Shown here: piece after piece, positions 48,735 to 58,282 of the stretch
How positions within the stretch are numbered: the stretch's first letter is position 1
Layout of the letters: every line of letters begins with the position of its first letter
From: Aurantiochytrium sp. KH105
Lineage: Eukaryota; Sar; Bigyra; Thraustochytrida; Thraustochytriidae
Reading direction: 5' to 3'
DNA length: 64,000 nucleotides
Assembly: GCA_003116975.1 (NCBI GenBank)
Contig: BGKB01000023.1
Coordinates: forward strand, 540,714-604,713
Made by a program: the position numbers and the translations under genes
The notes under the pieces: model-generated
Told to the model about the DNA's origin: nothing
Database searches by the model: none
What the model saw: only the letters and a program-made list of their open reading frames with translations

Positions 48735-49553
48735 TCAGTCTTCCATCATTTGCACGTGCTCAAGCTGCTCCTCCTCTTCGGTGATCCAGAGCTGCAAGTT
48801 GTCCTTGATGAGCTGCAAAATTAGAGAAGCGTCCCTGTAATCCTCTGAAGCCTGGATTTGGTCGATTTCGCTGTTTGCTCCATCGAGCGCGACCTGAGCA
48901 ATTTCTTTGGCGCGTTTGTAGTCCTGCACGATTTCGTGGTAAAACACAGACAAATTGAGCGCGAGCCCCAGCCGCAGCGTGTTGGTCGGCGGAAGCTCCT
49001 CGGCAATTGTTTGAGCCTCGCTATATGCTTTGAGCGCTTCGGCCGAAGCCTTTTGCCGGTGCTCGTTCCGCGTGAATTCAGCCAGATACCGATAATAGTC
49101 CCCCATAATCTTATAGCAAAATACGCGCGACTCTGGCGCGCCGGCCTGTTGCAAGAGCGTCTCGCGCAAGAGCGTGAGCGCCTCTGCGCACGCGGTCTCC
49201 AGTTCCGTTTCGAGCTGTCTAATGTAGTCGCTGAGCTCCTCGCCCTGGAGCTCCTTGACCATGTTCATGCCAGCATGCGGCGGTGCAACGTCAAAGGTAT
49301 TGTGAGCGATCGCCGTCAGCGTCCGCCAGCTCTGCCGCAGCGCGCCGACGCGCTGCTTGAAGGCCACGCTCAGGAGATTTCTCTCTTCCACGCTCAGCTC
49401 CTGCTTGTCATGCTGCGCTTTTTGCGCCAGCAGCTTGACGAACCGCACCATGTCCTCCCACCTCTCCGCGTGCTCCGCCAGGTGCGCCAGCCGCACCAGC
49501 GCCTCGCGGCTCAGGTGCCGCAGCTCGCCGCCGCCGTGGCCCTGCTGCATCAT
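48735..49553 (-). CDS. 14-3-3 protein
   Basis: 272 residues from the ATG at 49553 (MMQQGHGGGELRHLS). Nine-helix 14-3-3 fold with its hallmark segments: LSVEERNLLSVAFKQRVG, RQSWRTL, CYKIMGDYYRYLAEF, LGLALNLSVFYHEI and LILQLIKDNLQLW. Lys, Arg and Tyr residues that bind the phosphate (AFKQ region, DYYRYL) are kept. The family usually reads AYK and NSVFYYEI, so this is a somewhat diverged member. It binds phosphoserine/phosphothreonine motifs as a dimer in the cytosol. The C-terminus is acidic, as usual. It is divergent from PAF1 across about 670 bases. Confidence 0.93.
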   Translation of the reverse strand: MMQQGHGGGELRHLSREALVRLAHLAEHAERWEDMVRFVKLLAQKAQHDKQELSVEERNLLSVAFKQRVGALRQSWRTLTAIAHNTFDVAPPHAGMNMVKELQGEELSDYIRQLETELETACAEALTLLRETLLQQAGAPESRVFCYKIMGDYYRYLAEFTRNEHRQKASAEALKAYSEAQTIAEELPPTNTLRLGLALNLSVFYHEIVQDYKRAKEIAQVALDGANSEIDQIQASEDYRDASLILQLIKDNLQLWITEEEEQLEHVQMMED

Positions 49554-50023
49554 CCCCGGCCGCGCCTCGCGAGCCCCGCGCGCGGCCTCCGGGGGCGGGC
49601 CCGCCGCGCCTCTCTCTGCGCGCCGCCTCCGCCGCCGCGCCCGCTCTGCACGCCGCGCCTCTGCACGCCGCGGCTCCGCTCCTCGCGCGCGGGCTCGTCT
49701 CGCTGGCGGTCTGTCTGGAGGCGCCGCGCCTCCGCCTCGCGCGAGCCGCGCTGCGGAAGAGACGACGCGTAAAGGCACTCTAGAGTGCCGCGCGGATCCT
49801 GCCTGGATGAACACAGCAATGGGAAAGCAAGCAGCGCAGCCGAAGGGAGGGAGGCAGGGAGGGAAACAGCACTTGCGGGCCATAGCTCACTTGCGCGGCG
49901 GGCTATACCGCACTTGGCGGGGTCGCCTCTCTTTCTGGCTGGAGCCGCGCAGCCGCGGAAGGCGGGCAGGTGGCAGCAGCCAGATCGCGCCGCCGCAGAG
50001 CGCTTTTTTCTGCCTGTGCAGCA

Positions 50024-50099
<76 letters not shown>

Positions 50100-50220
50100 C
50101 CGCGCCGGAGACGGGCGCGGGGACGCGGCCGCGGCCGCGCGCGGCCCCCGCTCCTCGAGAGAGAGCGGCGAGGCGAGAGGGACGACGCGCGCCGCGGCGG
50201 AGGCGGAGAGGGATCAGGAG
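49554..50220. promoter_or_regulatory. Divergent 14-3-3/PAF1 spacer with (GGCGAC)n
   Basis: A 667-base divergent spacer, very GC-rich. A hexanucleotide GGCGAC repeat (50025-50069) runs into (GGC)n to about 50100, in the presumed PAF1 leader. Open frames across it are repeat-encoded (Gly-Asp) and not supported. Confidence 0.45.
50025..50100. repeat. (GGCGAC)n followed by (GGC)n
   Basis: About seven hexamers pass into about ten GGC triplets, upstream of the PAF1 ATG. Confidence 0.9.
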
Positions 50221-50252
50221 ATGGCGGGCGAGCGCAGCGCAGGGCCCGCCGG

Positions 50253-50285
<33 letters not shown>

Positions 50286-51987
50286 CAAGGGGCAGGGCAA
50301 CAAGGAGCGCAAGTTCCTCGTGGAGCTCAAATACCGCAATGAGCTGCCACCGCCGCCGTGCGACCCCAAGTTTCTCAAAATTCCGTCGCAGGTGGAGTCC
50401 ATGTTCAAATACCATTTCTCGTCCATGGAGAGGAGTTACAGGCACAAGATCTATCTCAAGCCCACCATCGGGCCCGCAGTGAACCTCATGGATCCGCGCA
50501 CCGCCGAGCTCGATGGCGTCAAACTCAGCGCGGCCGATCGTCGCCTCCTTCGCCGAGACACCGAAGACGACTTTGCCAATGCCAACGGCGCCGGCGGCGA
50601 GGGCCCCCTGCGCCGCATCGGCAATGACATGAGCCAGCGTAACACGCACAAGACCATGGCAGTCCGCGCCAACAAGCATTGGCTCCGCAAAACCGAGTAC
50701 ATTGACAACAATCAGTTCCAAATGTCTCATCGCGCCTTGTCCATGCTGCAGGAGAACAATCAGCGCATGTCAGCTCTCATGCAGCGGAAAAAACAGGTCG
50801 AGGGCAACCGCAGCCTCAAACCCAAGACAGAACGAATCGAGGACCAATTCGCCAAGGCCCGCACTCTTCCTGTGCACCAGTCAAACCCGAACCTCAAGCC
50901 CGTGCGCATCTTTAACATCGAGCCCGATATGGAGTTCAACCTTCAGCGTGTCTATCACATCTCCTTTTCCGACGAAAGTGCGCTCGAAGATCGCCCTGGA
51001 GGGGCCAAGGCCAAAGCACAGGGCGGACAACATCTTGCACAGTATTCCGAGGGCCAGCGCAAGATGCTCTCGCGCGCTCTTTTGGAGCAGCTGCACGATG
51101 ATGAACCTGAGCAAATCTCCTTCTTGGTTCCCGCGGACCGAGACAATGCTGGCAACAAAAGATCGGCGCCTGATGACCAAGGCGAGGACGAGGAGATGGA
51201 CGACCTCGAGCGTCCCGCAAATCGCGAATCCAACCAGTTTCGCTGGGTCCGCGACTATCAGTATGACTACCGTGAAGGTGGCGTGAAATTTGCCTTTGTT
51301 TGGGACAAAAAGGCGACAACCGCGCCTGCATCGGCCGCAAAGCCAGTATATAGCAAAGTTCGATTTGTCGAGCTCGAGCCGACGCTCATCTCGCTCACGA
51401 GAAATCAAACCGACCGCTTCGACACCAAGGCTTCTCGGGCCAAGCGCCTCCGTGTCGAGCGACGCGATTTCAACTCTGACGAACAGGCGTACCGCCAGGA
51501 AATGCTCGACGACCTTGAGCGTGGCCAATACGACGTCGAGGAAGAGATTATGGCCCAGGAGGAACAGGCAATGGAGGCTGCCGAGGCTGACGCTTCCGCC
51601 TCTACACCATTGGCTGCAGCTTCTTCATCTCCCGGGGCTGCCTCGTCTGCTGCCAAGGGTGCTGGTACCGGTGCCGATGCAGACGCAAGTAAACGTAAAA
51701 AGGCAAAGCGTGTTGCCTTTGCGGAGCCCTCTGATGATGAAGCTGACGACGCTGCAGATGACGAGGGCGAAGCCGAAATGAACGAGGACAACGTGCAGGG
51801 TACGACGCGCGAGGAAGCCGCCAGGTCGGCAGGTAAAGAAGTCAGCCCTGCGCCAACCAAGGCATCTGCGAGCAAGTCTTCCACAAAGTCGACGAAAAAG
51901 TCCGCGGATGTCTCGGACGATTCGGATTCTTCGGACTCGGACTCCGACTCCGACTCCTCCTCGGGATCCGACTCGTCTAGCGACTAA
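50221..51987 (+). CDS. PAF1: RNA polymerase II-associated factor PAF1
   Basis: 588 residues, ATG at 50221, followed by a Gly-rich stretch. Conserved PAF1 blocks: KFLVELKYRNELPPPPCDPK, YRHKIYLKPTIGPAVNLMDP, KHWLRKTEYIDNNQF, then KPVRIFNIEPDMEFNLQRVYH and FRWVRDYQYDYREGGVKFAF. The C-terminus is acidic and Ser/Asp-rich, as in other PAF1 proteins. PAF1 is the name-giving subunit of the PAF1 complex, which rides with RNA polymerase II and promotes elongation and histone modification. The shift from the upstream (GGC)n leader into a coded poly-Gly run suggests the same repeat has expanded on both sides of the start. Confidence 0.95.
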
Positions 51988-52516
51988 AGGTCGCTCGCTG
52001 TATGCTGATGATATGCAACTTGAATTCTTTTTGCATGCGAATGATACAATTGACAGCGGGGCCGACCAACCTAATGCGGTGGTGTGATCAAAGGAAGTTC
52101 AATACAATACAACAAACGTGGTGTTCCAGAGATCCTCATTTTCTTTTTTCTTTTCTTTCTCTTTTTCTATTGGGGTATGATTCCAGCAGCACTTTCGGTG
52201 TTGTCTTGACTGTTTTTCTTCATGGGTTTTGCCCATCGAATTTTGCTCCGGTGTGGAACAGCTTCTTCGTGCCGCGGGCTTACGCACGCTCTTGGTGGGG
52301 CCCGTCCACGCCACCGCAACCGTCTCAGGAAGATGAGATTTTTTCCAAACAGCAAGTCAAGGTTCCGCCGCGACTTGAATCACAACAAAAACACTCGACC
52401 ATTTTGTTGATGCAAGCTGGCATCATCATTGCTTTGTTTCGGTTCTTTCGAATCGCTTCCTTTGAATTTGATTTCTATTGTTTTCATACAGCAGCAAACG
52501 AGGACCCCAGCTGATC
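51988..52516. other. Convergent spacer between PAF1 and RRP36
   Basis: An AT-richer trailer region with a TTCTTTTTTCTTTTCTTTCTC tract (about 52141-52165). No gene seen. Confidence 0.55.
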
Positions 52517-53917
52517 TCAGCGACCCAGAGGCGGTCGCGCCGTCGGCAAGATCTTGCGATCCTTGGCTGCAAGCTTTTTCCGACGCTTCTCCAAAAACTT
52601 GTCCAGCTTGCCCTTGTCCTGCAGAACCTCGTAACGCTTTTGCAACTCGAGCTTGCGCAGCTCTGACTCCTTCGGAAAGTACGCCTTTTTGCCAGCGGCA
52701 ACCTTCTCGCGCTCCTTCCGCTTGAGGTCCATCTTGATATCCCTGCGCATCGATTCGCGCTCGTGACGAGCCCGATCCTGTTGCAACTGCGTGAGCTTGG
52801 ACATTGCCGCCTGCCGCTCCTCTTCGCCCATCGCGCGATGCCGGTTTCGTTTCTTGGCGTTGCGTCCCTTGCGCTGCAGCAGACGATCCTTCTTCAGTGC
52901 CTCTTGCAAATCCTGAATCTCCTGGTCGCGGGCTTCAGAGAGAAAGGCATACCGCTTTTCGGCGCGTCGTGGGTCCCGCTCGTTCCCCGTGTCCATGAAG
53001 CGAGGGTCTCTTCTCTCCCGTTTCGGAGCCTTGACTACCGTACGGAAGCGCGACACTTGCTTCGTCGCTGGCACTTCCATTGGCGCATCACGCTTCCGCT
53101 TCTTGCCGGTGGCATCCGTGGATGACTTGCTTTCGGCTGCTGCGCCTGCGTTTTCCGCAACGGCGTCCAAATCAAGCGAACCGTCGAGCCATGCGTTAAT
53201 ATATTCGGGTCCGGGAAGCTCGAGAGCCTTGTGCAACGGCTTGCCGTTCAAGCCCTCCTTTTTCAACTTTGCAAGCTGCTGCATCGGCATCTCTCGCAGT
53301 GTCTCTCGAAGCTGGTGGATTAAATCTTGCTCCGCGTCACCTGCTTCATCCTCTTCCTCCTCCTCTTCTTCGTCGTCGTCATTCTTGTCTCTGGTCTGCT
53401 GATCCTCGTCCTCAGAATCCGAGCTGGATGAGGCCCCCTCGAGGGCGCGTGCTGCACGCGTGTCATCAGCGTCATCGTCGTCATCATCGTCATCGTCATC
53501 TTCATCGTCTTCATCATCATCAGAGCTCGAAGCAGCGGGCATCCCCCGCCGGCCATCTTCTGCCTTTTGAGCGCGACGCAATTTTACAAGCTCGTCCTCG
53601 CTCTCGGAGCTCTCGCCCTCATCCTCGCTGCTCGCGCCATTCTCGTCGGGGCCCGAAGCCTTCAATTTGGCTTGCGCGATTCTTCGTTCTCTGCGCATCT
53701 TCACCAGCTCATCTTCGGACTCGCTGTCGCCGTCGTCGTCGTCGCCGCCGCTGTCGCTGTCGTTCTCGGCCTCGTTTTCCTCCTCGTCGTCCTCGTCCCT
53801 CTCGAGAGCTGCTCGCCTCCGGGCAGCAGCGGCCTGCATCTTGCGCCGCAGCGCATCGAGGTCAGCAGAGTCGGCGTCGCCCGCCTCCGCGCCTCCTGCT
53901 CGTCTCGCGCGCGGCAT
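52517..53917 (-). CDS. RRP36: rRNA-processing protein RRP36
   Basis: 466 residues, ATG at 53917 (MPRARRAGG). An alternative in-frame ATG at 54040 would add 41 residues. The N-terminal half is very acidic, Asp/Glu/Ser-rich with repeated SEDELVKMRR-type units. The C-terminal 180 residues are the RRP36 domain: ERRDPRFMDTGNERDPRRAEKR, YAFLSEARDQEIQDLQEALKK, VAAGKKAYFPKESELRKLEL and GKLDKFLEKRRKKLAAKDRK, ending in ILPTARPP. RRP36 is a nucleolar protein of the 90S pre-ribosome needed for early 18S rRNA cleavage. The acidic extension is longer than in yeast or human. Confidence 0.9.
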   Translation of the reverse strand: MPRARRAGGAEAGDADSADLDALRRKMQAAAARRRAALERDEDDEEENEAENDSDSGGDDDDGDSESEDELVKMRRERRIAQAKLKASGPDENGASSEDEGESSESEDELVKLRRAQKAEDGRRGMPAASSSDDDEDDEDDDDDDDDDDADDTRAARALEGASSSSDSEDEDQQTRDKNDDDEEEEEEEDEAGDAEQDLIHQLRETLREMPMQQLAKLKKEGLNGKPLHKALELPGPEYINAWLDGSLDLDAVAENAGAAAESKSSTDATGKKRKRDAPMEVPATKQVSRFRTVVKAPKRERRDPRFMDTGNERDPRRAEKRYAFLSEARDQEIQDLQEALKKDRLLQRKGRNAKKRNRHRAMGEEERQAAMSKLTQLQQDRARHERESMRRDIKMDLKRKEREKVAAGKKAYFPKESELRKLELQKRYEVLQDKGKLDKFLEKRRKKLAAKDRKILPTARPPLGR

Positions 53918-54251
53918 GCTGTCCTCGCCGTGGTCCTCCTCGCCTCGGCACTGGTCCTGGTTCTGGAGCGCCGCGCCACTCGTGCGCCTTGCGCTCGACT
54001 CGCATCCACATTTGTATGATTCGAATTTTAATGGGCACATTTGTAGTATTTAATTTTGTTGTGATTATCCCCCCCCCCCTCCCCCTTCATAATTCCTTTT
54101 ATGAGTGGGCTATCGTTGCTTTCAGCAAGCACCCATTGCCGGAAGAGAGCTCTTGCATGTTGTGGTGGGCGCCATGAGTCGAAGATCACGCTTTCGCGAT
54201 AATTTATTACTTCTTTTTATCTACTTTTGCAACAAATGATCAGAGTATATC
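53918..54251. other. Spacer with poly-C run
   Basis: A C-rich run (about 54068-54086) between the RRP36 promoter side and the end of the YqaJ-like gene. No gene seen. Confidence 0.5.
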
Positions 54252-57200
54252 TTAGTTTTTGGGGGTCTCGGCAGCAGCATCAGATGGCGCAGGGCGAGAC
54301 TTTCGCGCGAGCTCGCGCCGTTTTACGATTGCATCATTGTGCCACTGTGACCAGCACGTATCGACCTGGTTCACCGACGAACGGCGTTGCACATGAAGCA
54401 CAACGTTGCAAAACTTGCACGCAATTCGGGCATTCGTGCCGCAGACGACGCAAAAGCGCGTATCCTTGAGCGTGTGCTGTCGATGTGCATTCGAGGAGAG
54501 GCGCAGACGCTTGCATTCATGCGTATTCGCGATCTTTATCACGTTGCGTTTTCCCGTAGGGAGACGCAGTGCTTCGTGTTCCTCCGCAGAGAGCCAATTC
54601 GGACCCTGCGCAACGTCATCGCCTCCTTCGGCAAAGGCAAGAGACGGCGCAGCAAAGGCATTGTCCACGCTAGGCTGCTCGTGGGATTGTACCCCGTTCT
54701 TCCCCCAGGGAGGCGGCTCGCGCGATAGCGTTCGATTCGTGTGCCATTGCGCCCAGCACGTATCTTCTTGCTGCACTGAAGATCTTCGCTGCACGTGGAG
54801 GACAACATTGCAGAACTCGCATGAAATTCGAGCATTCTTACCACAGACGACGCAGTTGCGCGTTCCTTTGAGTGTCTGTTGTCTGTGAGCATTGCATGAC
54901 AGACGCAATCGCCTGCACTCAATCGTGTTTGCAAGTTTGAAAACGCCTCGTTTGCCCGTGGGAATACGCAAAATCTGATGTTCCTCGGCCGAAAGCAAGC
55001 TCCCCTCGGTGCCATCCGGCATTGCCGACTCAAACGCGGGCCCTTGTAGATCTGGAAGCTGTGGAACGGGGTCCCGAAGGCGGCTTGCATGTGTCATCAA
55101 TCCAAAGGAGACGGCTCGAATGAAGAGCGAAAAGTCTTCGGCGCCTTGCTCTGGCGCAAGCACGCGTTGGACGTCAAGCCATGTTTCTCCGGCACCTCGC
55201 TTTCTGATAAACTTTCGCATACGCCATGCAAGAAATGCGTTGATCACAACGTCGCTAAAGATTCCGAGAACCGATGCCTGTCTTTCGCCAAGCTTGAGTT
55301 GACGGAGATCGAGACGATCTGCGTAGTCGGCATACACATGCGCGCCACGCGACGAAGCAGCAAACTTGAATTGCACGAGAGCGCTTGCGCGCCGCACAGG
55401 CATCGCAACCCCATTCGTGGCGCGCTGTTTGTGAAACGCGTTCCAAAGGGGTAAGTTTGACGCGATCATCTCCTGGCTCGCACTACCAAAAGCGCTGGGC
55501 ATTGATGCTGGGTCAGCTGCTCCTGGATCTTGCGCGTATGCCCAATCGACCAAACTTCGACCAATGTCCTCGACCGCCGAGTTCCACGTGTCGCGAACCT
55601 TTTGTGGAAACAATACAAGCACCATGTAGGCGCAGGTTCCGCGCGCAGATTGCGCGTAAAATACGCCATGTGTTGTGCCATAAACGACTGCCTGGTGCAA
55701 GAGCTCGCTTCGATGTCGAAGTGGGACAACCTCGAACCAAGTTGTCGATCCGGCGACGCACGAAAAGTATGTGCCATACTTTTCGGCCACAAAGGTAGAC
55801 TTGTCATGAGTTACCCGTGGGCCAATTCGAAGGGGCGCAAGAACCCGCATTTCTTGCGCCGCATTGCCAGGCACTTGTACCACAACAACACCGTCAGCAC
55901 TTGTACCTATGAACGGTCGATCCTCAATACGCACCAGACCAACCGCAAAGACTGCCGCAACCCAATCCTGGCCACGGAGCTGCTCCAGGGTGCTTGGCGC
56001 AAGACTTGTGGGGGAGGCCTGGTACGAGGCTCCGTTGGACTCGAACCAGATTCGACAAAGTTGACTCTCCAAAGCATCTTTCGCCTGTTCAGCGACCTTG
56101 CTTGGGTTGCGGAACACAAGACGACGACATTCGGCAGAGCGCTTGGCGATGGCCACAGCGGCGCGATCGTTAATCAGGAGCATATTAAAGACGTACCAAT
56201 CTGCAGAGTATTTGCCGGCCGATAGGGGAAAGACTCCCATGTCTGCCAAGGCACGTTCTATGTCATTCTTTGACGGAATATCCACGTCCCGAATTCGGTG
56301 CATCGGTAACACATCAGCCCTGTCGGTATCCTCGCGCAAGCTATTCTCGACTTCAAGCTCGCTGCTTGCAAAGGACTCGGAGGCTGACTTGTCAATGTCT
56401 TCATGGTCATCGTCGTCATTCTCGTCGCCTAAACTATCCTGTCTTGCGGCTCCGCCGTTTTTGGCAGTTTCTTTGGCATTGAGAAGCAGACTTATTTCGT
56501 GGTCAAGGTCTTGCAATTCGCTTTGCTCAGGGTAAAAGAGCCAACTTTCTGTGAGCGCATCGGGTGCTCTGCGCAGAGGCTCAAGCACAAAGGTGTTTTG
56601 AAAACGCTTCCATGCATCAGCATCATTTAATGTAAGGAAGCGACTTAAGCGAGCGCGAGAATGGCTCGTCGGTTGGCGTACAGCAAAAGCGTGCATAACT
56701 TGTGGGTCCGCCACGTCTTCCACTTGAACTAATGTTTTGGCAGACAAAATCTGACTCCCAAAGAATGAACTGTCTGCAACGACAAAAGCGGAGTTCGCGC
56801 CGTCACGTGCGTCTCCTTCCGCGCGCTCTACGAGGGAAAATGGGCATGACCCGGACGTTGCATCGGTTTTCTGTGAGACAACAAGAGAGAGTCCGAGTCG
56901 TGCGCATTCAGAAAAGAAGCTGGCGTACAAAGGCTCGTGATCAAGACACAGTTCGACGCCGGCGAGATCCCCACCCGCGACATTCTTTGCGCGTTCGAGC
57001 ACGTGCATCAGCCCGTCGCTGTCACCCTGTTGATCTTGCGTGCTCAGACCACTGGCGAGCTTGAGGCCAAGAAGAGCGTCAACGCTTGTCATGCACTTTG
57101 TAGCGTCTGCACCGTTCTGCGTTGGAGCATTGTGAAAGGGACACGTTGACACGTGTCTGTCCTCGAAACCAATACGAAGATGGTTGTCGACAACGAGGGA

Positions 57201-57854
57201 CATGGTTTGGTCTAATGCAGCAATTTCGAGCGAGTCAAGACCTTCTACCTGGTGATCCTCATCGAATTCGGGATCAGAGCTTGCGTGCGCTGACGTGCTC
57301 GAGCTAAGATGATCCCGAAGCTCGTCAAACCGGGCTGGATCAAGAATGGCATCTATGGGGAAGATTTGGGTGTTGGCCATTTCTGCCCGCATGGCTTGTG
57401 GTGCGGCCTCCTTTGGGTATCTCGTGCACCCTGCAATGTAAAGCGCCTGTCCGAGAAAGGCGTGAAGCTCCCAATCTGTGATGAGATGCGACTTGTCCAT
57501 GCTCTCTTTCATGGCTGACATGAGTATACGCAGCGCACTTGATCCGAGAAAGGCCAGGTATGCGTCTGCCTCGGCGGTTTTGTCAACACCAAGCCTTCTC
57601 TGCAGAGCTGGAATGGCATCAAGTTTACACATGACCTTGTCGAGATGCCTTTGCGCAGCCCCATTCAGATCACAGATCTCGAGGGCTTCATGAGGGGATA
57701 CGAGTATAGGAGGTTGTTTTTCCAAAAAACTCCACGTCTCTGGGGAATTGCTGCCCATTCCAGCTGATTTTTCGCCCTCTCGCGGCAGTGGTGGAGGCGG
57801 CGGGGGCGGCGGGGCCTCGGGGTCCTGCTGCGACGTTGACGACGAGGACGACAT
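54252..57854 (-). CDS. YqaJ-exonuclease-like protein with twin transposase-type zinc ribbons
   Basis: 1,200 residues, ATG at 57854. The N-terminus is Ser/Pro-rich with a poly-Pro run. Residues 60-470 have no recognised family. The middle (about 540-830) resembles a YqaJ/lambda-exonuclease-type domain: VGLVRIEDRPFIGTSADGVV matches the SPDG motif, and HRSELLHQAVVYGTTHGVFY matches the later Gln helix. The expected ExK residues are not obvious (MRVLAPLRIG), so activity is doubtful. Residues 953-1037 and 1087-1171 are two copies of an 85-residue module, 67 of 85 positions identical, each with C-x2-C-x7-C-x2-C-x4-H-x12-C-x4-H. This resembles the C-terminal zinc ribbon of piggyBac-type transposases. 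It is probably a transposon-derived gene, intact and possibly domesticated. It is divergent from the 2OG-oxygenase gene. Confidence 0.7.
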   Translation of the reverse strand: MSSSSSTSQQDPEAPPPPPPPPLPREGEKSAGMGSNSPETWSFLEKQPPILVSPHEALEICDLNGAAQRHLDKVMCKLDAIPALQRRLGVDKTAEADAYLAFLGSSALRILMSAMKESMDKSHLITDWELHAFLGQALYIAGCTRYPKEAAPQAMRAEMANTQIFPIDAILDPARFDELRDHLSSSTSAHASSDPEFDEDHQVEGLDSLEIAALDQTMSLVVDNHLRIGFEDRHVSTCPFHNAPTQNGADATKCMTSVDALLGLKLASGLSTQDQQGDSDGLMHVLERAKNVAGGDLAGVELCLDHEPLYASFFSECARLGLSLVVSQKTDATSGSCPFSLVERAEGDARDGANSAFVVADSSFFGSQILSAKTLVQVEDVADPQVMHAFAVRQPTSHSRARLSRFLTLNDADAWKRFQNTFVLEPLRRAPDALTESWLFYPEQSELQDLDHEISLLLNAKETAKNGGAARQDSLGDENDDDDHEDIDKSASESFASSELEVENSLREDTDRADVLPMHRIRDVDIPSKNDIERALADMGVFPLSAGKYSADWYVFNMLLINDRAAVAIAKRSAECRRLVFRNPSKVAEQAKDALESQLCRIWFESNGASYQASPTSLAPSTLEQLRGQDWVAAVFAVGLVRIEDRPFIGTSADGVVVVQVPGNAAQEMRVLAPLRIGPRVTHDKSTFVAEKYGTYFSCVAGSTTWFEVVPLRHRSELLHQAVVYGTTHGVFYAQSARGTCAYMVLVLFPQKVRDTWNSAVEDIGRSLVDWAYAQDPGAADPASMPSAFGSASQEMIASNLPLWNAFHKQRATNGVAMPVRRASALVQFKFAASSRGAHVYADYADRLDLRQLKLGERQASVLGIFSDVVINAFLAWRMRKFIRKRGAGETWLDVQRVLAPEQGAEDFSLFIRAVSFGLMTHASRLRDPVPQLPDLQGPAFESAMPDGTEGSLLSAEEHQILRIPTGKRGVFKLANTIECRRLRLSCNAHRQQTLKGTRNCVVCGKNARISCEFCNVVLHVQRRSSVQQEDTCWAQWHTNRTLSREPPPWGKNGVQSHEQPSVDNAFAAPSLAFAEGGDDVAQGPNWLSAEEHEALRLPTGKRNVIKIANTHECKRLRLSSNAHRQHTLKDTRFCVVCGTNARIACKFCNVVLHVQRRSSVNQVDTCWSQWHNDAIVKRRELARKSRPAPSDAAAETPKN

Positions 57855-58282
57855 TTGTGAAAGAAGACTAGTCCGAGCGCAGCTTCGCGCACAGTCTGGG
57901 CTCTTTCCACTCCTTTATCCGTCGCTCTGCCGTCCGATGAGCGCAGCGGACTGCGGCGTCCTGGCGCGAGACCTGCCCTGCTCGGCGCCAGCTCGCGGCG
58001 CGAGGGTCGCCCGCCCTTAGAAGGTCGGCCCTAAGGCTCGTGCGCACCGGGAGCTTTTTGTTCAACTGTCGAAGGCAACATTCGTGGTGCTTGCAATCAA
58101 GTGCTAAGAAACGGGTGCCTCTGGCCTTGTCTGGGCGTGGGCAAAAACCCTTCGCGCTATCTGCTGCAGCTGCTGGCGCACAACTACCACTACAAGTTGG
58201 GTTGTGTTTGCGCTTCTGCACGAGAGAAGAAACTCGCAAATTACGACCCGAGGTCGCTGCCGCGCAAGGACCTCCTGGCAAA
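57855..58282. promoter_or_regulatory. Divergent spacer between YqaJ-like and 2OG-oxygenase genes
   Basis: 428 bases between divergent ATGs. The upstream open frame continuous with the oxygenase has no ATG before 58283 in frame. No named element recognised. Confidence 0.4.

Noticed and set aside
49357-50220. Long N-terminal extension of the PAF1 frame
   Set aside because: The open frame continues upstream, but through 14-3-3 coding sequence on the other strand and GGCGAC repeats. PAF1 homology begins just after the ATG at 50221.
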